NCBI GenBank assembly: GCA_035048495.1
Contig: CM068547.1
Span: 28,713,913 to 28,777,912 of the forward strand
Source of the DNA: Euptelea pleiosperma
Taxonomy: Eukaryota > Streptophyta > Magnoliopsida > Ranunculales > Eupteleaceae
Length of the DNA: 64,000 nt
Reading direction: 5' to 3'
Positions 1 to 11,100 of this stretch are shown piece after piece. The notes below the pieces were generated by a model that did not search any database, was not told the DNA's origin, and worked only from the letters and a program-made list of their open reading frames with translations. The position numbers and the translations under genes are program-made. Positions within the stretch are counted from its first letter, which is position 1. Each line of letters starts with the position of its first letter.

Positions 1-700
1 AAAAACAACATGTTGCCCACTCTGTCGAGATGTGTGTAATAATGTTGAGATTAACATGGATCAGTTGGTGAAACAATTTGTGTGATCCTTCGAAAGGAAC
101 CTTTGACTTGGATGGGTCCAGTAACAACTAAGAGTAGATGGAACACAAGTTCCCTAATTGATTCTATGATAACTACATATAGTAAGCGTAATCAAACTCA
201 TCAATAAAAAGCAGTACAAGAATGAGTAGGTGACTGTTTAAACAATTGTTGGAGAGACCTAATGTTGGAAGAAAGAACAATAAACACAAAGATGCAAACA
301 CGTGACTAAGATTTACACGGTTCCCTCAAGATCGAGGTAAGTCCATGGACTCACACCGATTCAACTCTACTTTGAGGCAAAAAAAAAAAAAAACACTCAC
401 AATACAGTAATGATCCTCTCTTGAAAACCAAGGTATACATAACCATAAGACAAAACTAGGGTTTTCGTCTTTCTATATAAAAGTACAAAAACGCCCGTAA
501 GGAAAAAAAAAAAAAAAGCCTCCCAAAAAACATAACACCTAAACCTTAAATCCAAAGATTGTGGCTTGAGTTGCAATACTCTAACACCATCAGGCTTCAC
601 AAAACATGACACCTAAACCTTAAATTCAAAGGTTAACTCTTTTAAGATCTTTACAGTTGAAATGTACACTCAAGGCATGCATTGGGGGCTCTTGTACATT
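1..700 (-). repeat. possible LTR-retrotransposon remnant
   Basis: Read on the minus strand, this AT-rich stretch has the feel of the end of a plant LTR and its leader: poly-T runs, a TATA-like stretch, and wording around positions 300-365 that often closes copia-type LTRs. A short direct repeat occurs near 534 and 609. No coding domain, primer site or paired LTR is visible, so the call is weak. Confidence 0.3.
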
Positions 701-2130
701 CTATAGGGCAATGAACCCCACATGTTTAATAAATGACCATGAGAGCCCATGACACGGAGATCCTCATAGCCGCCAAAGGACAACAAATTCCCATTTTTGA
801 CCATCAAAAATAGAAGAAATAAAGTAAGAATGACACCATGGTCTCCTTCAACAAGAATGTGAATGAGTCTACGACCATCATTATAGACCTTGTCAAGTAT
901 CTAGGAAAGACAAAAAGAAACAAGAAGCAAAATTTGGCTTCTTCAAAGATAAGAAAATATTAGATTCATACTAAATAAGCTCAAGAAAAAAGAGTATCCC
1001 TTCCCTTATTCTATAATATGGCCTGCATGCTCACTGATCTCCTTAGATAGGGGATTATAAAGCAAGTAGTTTGCAAACATCCCAAGGAAGCTGATCAAAT
1101 GGACAACCCTAAGTACAAGTTCCAAAAATTCATAAGTCGCCTAGTTAGTTACTCTCAATGGAAAATTTCTTAGTATTACTTAAAATTGGACCATTTTATC
1201 AAATCCCACTAATGCTGAGTGACAACGTTCTCTAATCAAAGAACACCTAGCTAGGTGCTATCAATATGCACAGACTTTACAAACTTAATTAACAAGCTGT
1301 CATCTTCAACTCTCTAAACGATTCACCTTTTTTTTGCAGTTAAGGCAATTCAAGCTCGGAGTACTGTAAGACCAAGTAACAAGGCAAGTATACACGGATA
1401 AAGTAGGGACCTCAATCCATGGCCTGACTGCATAGTTCTAATGACCCTATTGAATCCCTAGGAATATAATTAATAAATTATAATGAAAAATAAAAGAGAA
1501 AATCTAATTACAACCAACTATGAGGAAAATAAATTACACTACAACATAATATACGTGGTTAGTCATTTTCATGGGATTATTTTCATATGTAAAACCACAA
1601 AAAATATATATAATTTTAATATTTAAATACAATTATAAATAAAAATATAGAAATAATGTCGTGTTAAGTAATTAAGTGGTTAAAAAGGGTTGTTTCAAAA
1701 ATCTGGATAAAAAGGCGTAGTAAGTAATTTAGTGATTTTGAATGGGTTATATTGAAAATATAATAAATGGCAGGACAAGTAATTAAGTAGTTAAATAGAA
1801 CTATTTTTCAAAATAAAATTTTTTTAAACAAAAAATTAGTGGGTGAGTATATGTGGTGAAAAGAACATTTAATGAACTATTTTTTATTTGGTAGAAAAGT
1901 TCTTGTAACATTTAATAAACCAACATGTTAGCTATACCTAAAAACAAAACAAAAAAACCTAGTAGGTGCCTAGGTGAATGTGGTGGGACAACCCAAGTTT
2001 TGGCTTTAAATTGGTCACAGAGTAATAGATGAGTGATGTAAACATTATACTACTAAGGAAAGGAGAGACAATAAAATCCCCTTTAAACCAAAAAAACGAA
2101 GAAGAGAAAGATGTTGGAGGAAAAGAAGAG
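701..2130. other. intergenic, AT-rich, no gene seen
   Basis: No open frame with protein-like composition and no recognised element. The 1440-1920 part is extremely AT-rich. Confidence 0.5.
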
Positions 2131-2149
2131 AGAGAGACAGGGTCTACTA

Positions 2150-2270
2150 GAAGGTGCCAGCTAGCTCAGTTGGTAATGTTTGGGGGTGATGATACCATAG
2201 ACCTGGGTTCAAAACCTGCCTTCACCGAGTTACTGATCTCTTTAAAAAAACAAAACAGGCTTACCTCGCA
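2150..2270 (+). repeat. tRNA-derived SINE candidate
   Basis: A perfect pol III box A (TAGCTCAGTTGG) lies at 2162-2173. A box B-like motif (GGTTCAAAACC) lies at 2206-2216, at tRNA-like spacing. An A-rich tract with interruptions follows near 2243-2262. The intervening bases do not form a convincing tRNA cloverleaf, so a SINE head or tRNA relic is more likely than a working tRNA. Confidence 0.5.
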
Positions 2271-2384
2271 AAAAAAGACAGGGACTACTAATGACTTTGT
2301 CAAACTCTAGGCTTGTTTAACCTTTTGTTGTGGGAAGGTGCTAGTACCTGTCCCCTATTGACAAAGTTGGAGTAACCCTTCGAA

Positions 2385-3060
2385 GATATCCAATATGAGC
2401 CACGTGGCCAATTCTTAAGAGGACACTGACTGAATGGATGTTTGGCCAATCACTAGGTGTACCTACAAACCAAAAAATCAGCCTGTTTAGTGATTTCAAA
2501 CCATTGGATCTTTGTATATATCAAGGTTTAAAGGAGGCTGTTTAACGGTTAAACGGACTGGAAGTGTTACCGTTTAAAAGGATTGAAACGGCCAGGGGCA
2601 AAAATGGAAAAAAATGGAATTTAACGGATTTTAACTGTTTTAACGATTTTAACGGAAAAAAAATAAAAAAAATGGCGCTGAAATTCAAATTTTGAAAATT
2701 AAAAAAAAAAACGAAATTTAACAGAATTAAACAGATTTTAACGGAAATTAAACTGATTTAACGGTTGTTTTTTTCCACAAAATTTTCAGAATTAAACGGC
2801 CGTTTAAACGATTTTAACGGCCGTTAAAACAAAAAAAAGCCATTTTTTTCAAAACCGATAAACCGTGTTTAAATGGTTTTAATGGAAACGGGCTTGGGGC
2901 GTTACCGTTTAAACAGCCGTTTTTAAAACCATGGTATATATAATGCTCAAATTCGTACGGTTAAAATCAACCTATGCAAATAACTTCAATCCAACGCTTA
3001 AAAATCACCGATTAGGTTTATTTTTGGTTTCACCACGTTGGTAGTGTAATTGTGGGACCA
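2385..3060. mobile_element. foldback MITE, split by a nested element
   Basis: The left arm (GAGCCACGTGG, then GGATGTTTGGCCAATC, then an ATCAGCCTG-type core) is matched in inverted form by the right arm after 2934. This is the most common foldback family of the window. The middle is interrupted at 2522-2933 by a hAT-like element. There is no coding capacity. Confidence 0.6.
2522..2933. mobile_element. hAT-like MITE of the CAAGGT/ACGG family, nested
   Basis: The element starts CAAGGTTTAAA and ends with the inverted, slightly diverged TTTAAAACCATG. Perfect 8-bp direct repeats GTATATAT (2514-2521 and 2934-2941) flank it, the size typical of hAT transposition. The interior is built from repeated TTAACGG/CCGTTTAAA words and codes for nothing. 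Its host is a foldback MITE, so it is the younger insertion. Confidence 0.7.
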
Positions 3061-3179
3061 ATTGTTAACATGAAACAACGACAGTGTTTGAGGTCGGGGA
3101 CATTCATTGCAGGGCCAAAGTGACACCGATGTCCCATGCCCCCAGCATACACCACCTACATGTTTATCTATAGATGCTA

Positions 3180-3680
3180 AGAACTTTGATGTCCATTCCT
3201 AGAGATCAAACATTGATGTCCGCCTCCAAAAATGCCACGTGTAACATTCTTTTGAGCCCACCGACTCATGAATGTTTGGCCCACCCCTTAGTGAACCCAC
3301 ACTCAGAAAAAATCAACCTGATTGCTGATTTCCATCCATTGATTTGAGTACTCCAGAAAAAAAAAACTCAAATCCCACGACTAGAAATCACTCATTAAGA
3401 GATTTTGAAGCAGCGAAGCAGTGGCCAATCGCATTACACCACAATCCCTTGTACAATAGTATTTATGGGTTTGTTCAAAAGCAACAGCATATTGTGGTGC
3501 GATGTTATTGGCCACTGCTTCGCTACTTAAAAAATTCTGCAGCCCAAATCCCATAGCCATAAATGACCAATTAGGTTAAGTTTTGATGTGTAGGTCCACT
3601 AAGGGGTGGGGCCAAACATTCATAGGTCCACGGGTTCAACATATTTTGCCACATGGCATTTTGCAGGGTGAACATTAAAG
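3180..3680. mobile_element. foldback MITE with a second inverted repeat inside
   Basis: The outer arms (GAATGTTTGGCCCACCCC and its inverse near 3600-3625) fold back. Inside, 3410-3450 (GCGAAGCAGTGGCCAAT) is matched inverted near 3490-3528 (ATTGGCCACTGCTTCGC), forming an independent hairpin-like element. The open frame across it reads through inverted-repeat DNA and is not a gene. Confidence 0.55.
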
Positions 3681-3762
3681 TTTTCGCTTGTCGACTTTAC
3701 GATTTCGTTGTTCACAGAAGACTATCCCAGTCTCAGCATATCTAAATATCTACTCCAAGTAA

Positions 3763-4002
3763 CGGGGCGTTTGGCAACACAAACATAAGTAGTTTATTGA
3801 CTTTTATAAGCCAAAAAGTTAAAAAGTTAGTTTGGATGTGCTTCATATTTTAACTTTTTGAAAAGTTAAAAACTAACTTAAAACTGGAGCTAAAAGATTG
3901 AGCTTTTAACTTCTAAGAGAAATGACTTCTCAAAAATTAGAACGCATCCCAACATTATTAATTTCTATGAAGTGCTTTTACTTCTCGTTCCCAAACGCCC
4001 CC
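3763..4002. mobile_element. Tourist-like (PIF/Harbinger) MITE
   Basis: The 240-bp element starts CGGGGCGTTTGG and ends CCAAACGCCCCC, flanked by TAA at 3760-3762 and 4003-4005. Terminal inverted repeats with a TWA duplication are the hallmark of Tourist MITEs. A second member lies at 58967-59249. Confidence 0.75.
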
Positions 4003-4359
4003 TAAATACAGTCTTCACAAGTTTGTAGACATTGAAGTATGCAGATATTGTCATCTCCTTTGGAAGTCCATTGAAAAATGTGTTATCTAAATGTTTTAAA
4101 AATTTATTCTATAAATTCAAAATATATTTTTCAAAGAGCATTCAACGGTAGATACAATGATTGTATACTTTTAAGTCTGTAAACGTGTGCAGACTAGATT
4201 TGACTTCTAATCGGTAGCAAAAAGCGGAATCCCATATTAACAGATTTTTTCAGCCATCCTTTCTCGCCCACGTTTTAGTGCTTGGAAACCTCGAGGACTC
4301 CACGCCACCCAACAACCAATTTCGACCATCTAGCACAAATTTTGATCATCTAACACCAT

Positions 4360-4672
4360 GTGCCAATAGCATCTCTAGCTCGTCCTCATCCCTTTTGTCA
4401 TATTTGGGTAACAATCAATCCCTTTTACCGACGAGAGCTTTTAACAAAATGGTCGGGGCTCAGGGTATCCCTTTTTGTGAACCCTCTTGGGAGTCGTGTT
4501 CAGCTGTGGATTCCAAGAATCCGACGGTGTTTGATAGTGCTGAGCTAGCGTTCACTTTTTCACTTTTTGCCAGCACTCGACCACTGTTGGATTCTCGAAA
4601 TCTACCTTTGGGTTTTTCTCTTTACTTTGGCTTGGAGAACGAAGATGAGGATGTGCTGGAGATGCTCTAAAC
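4360..4672. mobile_element. foldback element with GCATCTC-type ends
   Basis: The left end (AGCATCTCTAGCTCGTCCTC) is matched by the inverted right end (GAGGATGTGCTGGAGATGCT). The 130-codon frame that covers it is a by-product of this structure. Confidence 0.5.
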
Positions 4673-4679
4673 ACACACC

Positions 4680-5390
4680 CGAATAATTTTACCCTTTTAC
4701 ATGTATTTTTTATATCATTATTCTACAATACTTTAATTTTCAATGGATAAAATATATAATTTAAATTATAATTATTATTTTTTATTTAGATGATTGGATC
4801 AGATCGGGCTTGGAACTCTATTCTATCTATCAGATAAGTTCTGGATCATTATTATTTGATTCAATCTCTTATCGGATTAGATCCAGATGGGCATATTTTC
4901 TTATTGTACGAGTCCGGATCAGTACTCGAACCCGATAACCTGATAACTGATCCGGACTTGAATCCGATCCATTGACAGCCCTACCACTACACAAACACAT
5001 TGGTCCCGTCTTACTCACAACATCCCAAATGCCCATCAATCTGGACCTTCCGATCAGTGGACTGCCTCCTTTTGTTTCGTGGATGATCAGTTGGTATATT
5101 GTGTAACTTTATTAAGTTTTTGTGTCCTTCAAAGTATACCACACACCTGGTCCACCTATAAACTAATCAAGACCGTTGAATAATAAGGGGTTACCTCTTT
5201 GATTGGCCATGGCTCAACCGCTTAACAGTCATATCTAACAGCTATCTTCCATTATGCATTCAAAGAGCAAAATTAAGTAAAATATTAGGTCAACTAACAA
5301 TTGCTGCTTTGACCGTTTGAAAAACCAAAATGTTAGGAATCCGCATCCAAGTGGTGGCCCATCATTCAATTCATATGTGGGTCCACGTGA
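4680..5390. other. intergenic, no gene seen
   Basis: AT-rich spacer followed (about 4780-4985) by degenerate GGATC/GATCC word repeats ending in TTGACAGCCCTA, a motif common at ends of plant non-autonomous hAT-like elements. Confidence 0.4.
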
Positions 5391-5399
5391 TAGACGGGT

Positions 5400-5850
5400 T
5401 AGATTGAAGGATACATAAGTTTTTATATACGGAAAATTTTGGAAACGAACTTATGTTTAAAGGTATTTTCCACAAAGAATCGTACTTTTGAAAATTTGTC
5501 AAAACAAACCTAAGACACCAAACCGTTTGGTGTATGCTCGAGAAAATGTTCAATGGTGGATTTGCTCTTGTCATGTCGTCAAACTGTTTGGCATCTGATG
5601 TTAACAGTCGTCAAACCGTTCGGCGTCTGATATCAAGAATCGCCAAACAGTCGCCAACACACGTCATATTGTATAGCGTCTTATAATAACATACGCCAAA
5701 CCAATTCGACCATTTTTAAAGTTTCAGGAGTATACGCGAAACGGTTTGGCGTCTTAAGTTTGTTTTGACAAATTTCGAAAAATACGAATTTTTTGGAAAA
5801 TACCTTAAACACGGGTTCCTCGGAAAATTTACAGTTTTATATACAGATGC
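5400..5850. mobile_element. foldback element with CGCCAAACCGTTTGGCG words
   Basis: The arms at about 5405-5530 and 5730-5845 are inverted copies (ACGGAAAATTTT, AGGTATTTTCC, GTCAAAACAAAC). The inner part repeats a palindromic GCCAAACNGTTTGGCG word at least four times. No coding capacity. Confidence 0.6.
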
Positions 5851-6289
5851 GTATGATACTTTCTCTTGTTGAAGAACAAGGACTAGATTTTGTTGTGTCA
5901 TGTTGCTTGCATTAAGTTGTGTCGGATTGCTAACGGAAGAGTTCAATAATTATGTGGGTGGTGGGATTCCAACTTTCCATCAAGAGCAGTGTTGTCAACC
6001 TCAAACTAAACGTCCACCCTAAGTCGACATTGTTGGATGGTTCTCGAGATCCACATCATACAAATGTCAACATCATGTTCTTTTGAACTCTCCCCTCCCG
6101 CGCTTTAACGGAGCAGTCATGTTGTCAGCCTGAGGACGCCTGTCTAAGTCTACGGCCTTGGATGGTCATTGAGATTTGCATTTAACGACTGCAAAGACCA
6201 TCCAACGGTCTGGATCCTACGGAGAACGTTCTCCTGAGGCTGACATATCGTTTTGAGAAGAATTCTTTGGTACAGAAGGTTGTTTCAAA

Positions 6290-6596
6290 AGTTTGATACA
6301 TCCTTCTACAAACTACCACGTGGAACACTCTTTCTGACCCACTACACATAAAAAATAAACTCGATCAATAATTCATAGCCGTTGATTTGATACTTTTCAT
6401 CAGGGCATTTAACCCATCCATAGGCGTATTTATGAAGCCCAAGTTGAACGATGCTTAAATCCAACGGATAGAAATTACTGATTAGGATGATTTTTATTGT
6501 GTAGCTCCATCAAATGGTGGCCAAAAATTCATGGTTGCAGTGGACCCAAAACAGTTTACCACGTGTCATTTTGATATGAGGACGCATCAAACCATT
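6290..6596. mobile_element. foldback MITE
   Basis: Starts GTTTGATACATCC and ends with the inverse GGACGCATCAAAC. Both arms carry the CCACGTGG and GTTTGGCC-type core shared by other foldback elements here. Flanking 9-mers match imperfectly. Confidence 0.55.
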
Positions 6597-6962
6597 CAAA
6601 CGGCGTCCGTATCAAAACTTCTCTCTCGTTTTCCCTATCTCCACTTTTAGTTTGTCTGGACATTTGACAGGTAGCTAACGTCTTGAACGACAGGTGGAAC
6701 CATAACCCTAAACTTTCCAACGAAGCAAAAATCCCGCCAATTTTCATGTGGCCCCACCTCCCCATGTTCACCGCAAATTAGCGGAGATGAGTAATCCACG
6801 TGGGCGACCAAATTAAATCCAGCTGTACTTCTTAAAGAAGACAGCTTATTAATCACCGCTAATTTCGGAATCAACGGTGTATAAACTCCGGGAGACCATT
6901 TAAATCGAAATAATACTCAGAATCCATTTTTTTGATCAAATTGCCAAAGGGTATTTTAGTAA

Positions 6963-7367
6963 GGGTCGTGATGTAACAAGGTATATACCTGAGATAATTT
7001 CATTTGCGGAAGCGGCATTTTTGGTAGTCACCACTGCCATCTGGGCCGACTGACGGCATGGATGTTTAGCCCACCCTATAATAGACATTCATACCAAAAA
7101 TCAGCTTGTTTAATGATTTTTAGCCGTTGGTTTTAGTACTCAAAAATGGTTGTATTCAACGGCTATAAGAACGCCTTAAATGGTGCTAAAAAGTGTTAAA
7201 ATCTAATGGTTATAAATTACCAATCAAGGTGATTTTTGGTATGTATATCCACCAAGGGGTGGGATAAACATCCAAGCGGTCAGTGGGCCCAGATGGCAGC
7301 GGTGACTACCAAAAATGCCGCTTCCGCAAATGAACAGTTTCAGGCATACCTTGTTACATCTTTTTCC
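6963..7367. mobile_element. Mutator-like MITE with perfect 9-bp TSD
   Basis: Perfect 9-bp direct repeats TTTTAGTAA lie at 6954-6962 and 7368-7376. The arms (GATGTAACAAGG, GCGGAAGCGGCATTTTTGG) fold back over roughly 150 bp. Nine-base duplications with long inverted repeats are typical of MULE-derived MITEs. The element lies under 1 kb upstream of the TOM2A-like start codon, so it could touch that promoter. Confidence 0.75.
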
Positions 7368-7499
7368 TTTTAGTAAATATTGCCAACTACTACGTCAGAG
7401 TTTCAGACTGTCCTGCATTTTTTAATGACCAAAATGGCCCTAACAATTTTCTGTATACCCTACCTTGCCGGTCTCAATATGACCAATTCAGGAGCGTAA

Positions 7500-8139
7500 T
7501 AAGAGGGATATTTCTGTAATCTATGTTATTGGGACCACCGTATTATAAAGAACCACTATCTCACCGTCCTAATCCAAATTGTTGAATCTAGATCGTTCAT
7601 CAATACTATGCCACATAAGATTTTGCCACGCGTCGAACATAAACTGACTTTCCACTATCGTCCCTGCATTTATACAAAAAATAGAAACGAAAATGAACAA
7701 AGATATATCCGACCTTTTTTTATTCTGCCGCTTTTGAAGGTCAGCTTTCCTCATTTCAGCTCTCTAGAATCTAGATTTCGGATCAGAAGTCTCAAACCTC
7801 GAAGCTCGTAATCCGATATCGATCTATAACATCGCCTGTAAGTTCTTAAATTCTACAGTTTTCCATTAAATTTCACGAAATCCTCTCTTTTGTTAAAAGG
7901 ATCTGAGTCAGATCATCGACTGTTATCGATTTTATCGAGTAAAACCTAGTAGAATATTGCATGAAACCCTAGAAAAATTCAAATTTTCGATACAATTTCA
8001 TTCAAATTCAACGATCAGTGATGGATTAAAAGGAATATTTTGATTCTATTTGGATTTTGGGATAAATGCAGGTTTTGGTCGATGAGATCATGAACTAGAG
8101 AAGGATTTTGAATCGAAGGGATTGGTAGAATTCGAAGGG
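7500..8139 (+). promoter_or_regulatory. promoter and 5' leader of the TOM2A-like gene
   Basis: A TATA-like TATTATAAAG lies near 7541. The leader downstream is pyrimidine-rich and contains a plausible leader intron: donor CCT|GTAAGT at 7838 and acceptor ATGCAG at 8066-8071. The leader intron is inferred from splice-site quality only. Confidence 0.4.
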
Positions 8140-11100
8140 ATGGCGTGCAGAGGGTGCTTGGAGTGCTTGTTAAAGCTTTTGAACTTTTTGTTGACGCTCC
8201 TGGGGTTGGCCATGGTGGGTTATGGAATATACTTGTTGGTCGAATGGAAAAGGGTTTCCGCTGAAGCAAATTCATTCGCGCCAGTTAACGACAATCATGA
8301 ATTTATTCAGCTCGGTCGGCCTATGCTATTGGTTGTGTCTCTGTCAACCAGCATTCTCGACAAGTTACCGAGAGCTTGGTAATGCTAATTCTCTTTCAGC
8401 TTAATTGAATTTGCTCAACTTAGAGGGATAATTAGGCTTTGTTATGGATTTATTGCAAATGCCCCTAATGGATTTTTTTTTTTTTATTGATTATTCATTG
8501 TAGAGAATTCTAAAGAAATCATTCAGCACCCTCTATAGGTCCAACTACATTAGCACATAATTACTGAATTTATATCTCGTTACTAGTTTCGGATACTCTG
8601 TGAAACCTTGTTATTGCTATTGTTAAGCTTAGCCTTTGCTTGTTTCTGTACAACATGTGGTTTAACTTGTTCCCGTCATCTAGCTATCCTACATGTAAAC
8701 TGTTTCGTATTATAAATCAACCCACCAAAAATTTAGCAATCTGTTGCTCTTCCCAAGCTACCATGACTTACCTGGCGTGTTTCTACTATTGCTACCTGTA
8801 TCCCCGTTTGTCCCTATCTTTGTATTTACTATCTTCCAATACCTTCACTCGATCATGATCCTTGCCTCCCATTTTAACCATTTACATACGTGTTTCTATT
8901 TTATGAATCTGTATTTTGGATTGGTAATGTTTATGGATGTGCCAAGGTTTTTGTTTTTTTATTATTTTTGGGTAAAGATTCAAATAATCTATATAACAAA
9001 ACAGGGAAGTTGTCTTCCCCTCTTATCCGGCTTCATATATCCAATGGCCCATATCAACCCTTACATAAAATAAAATGTAGACGGTTGGATTAATTTAACA
9101 AGGAAATTGTCTCCCCACTTATACCCTTCTTATCGGCTTCACAAAGGATGGCCGAGATCTTATCCCCCAAATAGACTATGGATCTCAACCACTCACACCC
9201 AATTTTGGGAAATGCTTTGTAGGGGAGTGCCGAGGGCACGTGCCACCCACTATACATCTATATAACAAAACAAAGAAGTCACTTATCACCCCCCCTCTTA
9301 TCGGCTTCACAAAGGATGGCCTCATGGCCGAGATCTTATCACCCCAAATGGATGGTGGATCTAAGCCACTCACACCGGATTTTGGCAAACGCTTTGTCGG
9401 AGAGTGCCGTGGGCACGGGCCACCTACTAGTATCTAATAAAACTAACTAATTGTTGTAAAGATTTTGTGCATCAATTAGGGCATGTTATACAAACTTTTC
9501 ATTGCTATTGTTCAGTTTAGTCATCACTTGTTTTAATGATTTGTTATTGAAAAGGTGATTTTTAAGAGATGGTTGGTGTGTTCCATCCTTCATACAGTAC
9601 TTTATTAAGTTGTTAACACAACTATTTTTTTTTATAGTCTTCCCCCTTAAATTACTTAAATTATTATGTTATTGGATAGCTCTATGGCGCATGGAATTGT
9701 TTTCTTCCACTTTTCATATATTTCTTTCCTTATTTTTATTGAAATAACTTCTTGGTTAAATATGAATTAATTAATTAAATATAAAATTATATTACATGTA
9801 TACATGTGTCTGCATTTAGGGCTTCTTAAAGGCATCGTGGCAGACATCTTGTATCTGTGTTGGACATGACTGACATGTCCATGTCGTTGTTACATAGGAT
9901 TTGCTTTCTGTTTAGCTGCTTTTTATGAGGTGTGAAGACTTGATGGATGGTGCTGATTCCATCCTTGGAGATCCTCAGTTTGGCGCTGAATCCAGCCCTG
10001 GATTTCTCTTGATCTCTCTTGGCTTAAGTTCAGTCCCTCCTTACTCCATTAACCATCTTCGACAGCCTCAATTATACTTCTTACAACTTCAGCCTCCCTT
10101 ACACTTCTTATAATCCATTCTCAGTCATTGTATCATCATCCGAACCCTAGAAAAGCACCCAGGCCTTGCTGAAAGCAGTCACAATCCCAACGAAACTCCC
10201 TTTAAAATCCCTCTTAAGCCTATCCTAACCGCAGTTGTACTCTTGGTTTTTAATCCTAGGCTGTTCCCAACCTCAATTCTTAACCCTAGTTTCATTAATT
10301 CTTTTCGACAACCCGTGAAAGACTCTCAAACGAAAAAGAATTAACCTGGAAGGCTTCCTTAAGTCGCTATCAAGTTGTGACAGGATTTAAGTTATGCCAT
10401 CCCATTTCTGTCTGAAGTCAGTCCACCACATAATGCAAAGTCTCTAATAGAGTAGCAACAAGTTACTTCCCCTCCTCAGACAGTATGATATGCATAAAAT
10501 TTTTTAACACATGATCAATAAAGGCATCATATTCTAGCTGACCTGTAAATTCCAGTACCTGGATTTTAATCCCTATGTCTCACTTTTATGGTACTTCAAA
10601 ACTAGCAGTTAAAGAATTATTCTGTACAGCAGTACTTTGTGTCGCCACTTGTAATCCCTTGTGTGCATTTCCATTAGGCTGGCTGCTCAATCCACGAACT
10701 CCCATGACAGCTGCAATATTCTTTAATTGTTACATCCTTTATTGTATTTGCTGCTGCTGATGCGGAATCGATCATCTAGTGCTTAAATGTGAGTGGACAG
10801 AGCATCAAACTCCTTGTGTTTCACATGGCTGCAATTAGACTTTTCCCCAATATGTCTGTCCAAGCTTCCCTCTGAAGCCAAATTTGATGTAGGACCACAG
10901 ACACTAGAAGAATGTTGTATGCAGATCTATTGCACGTTAACTAATCCCACAAATGGAGTTTTGACTTTCGATGATGTCAAAAGTTGTCCAATACTAACAG
11001 ACCAAACTTTTTTGAGTAAATATCTATTAAAATAAAACCTTTCTTCAATTCAAAATAACATCACAAAAATTTTCGCCTCAGTCACCTGCCCACCCCTTTT

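Noticed and set aside
2150..2230. A functional tRNA gene
   Set aside because: Boxes A and B are present, but I cannot draw a cloverleaf with a paired acceptor stem and no pol III terminator is placed correctly.
2029..2310. 93-codon open frame
   Set aside because: It overlaps the SINE-like box A/box B segment and has no protein-like character.
4278..4670. 130-codon open frame
   Set aside because: Its span is mostly an inverted-repeat element with GCATCTC-type ends; serine-rich composition comes from repeat words.
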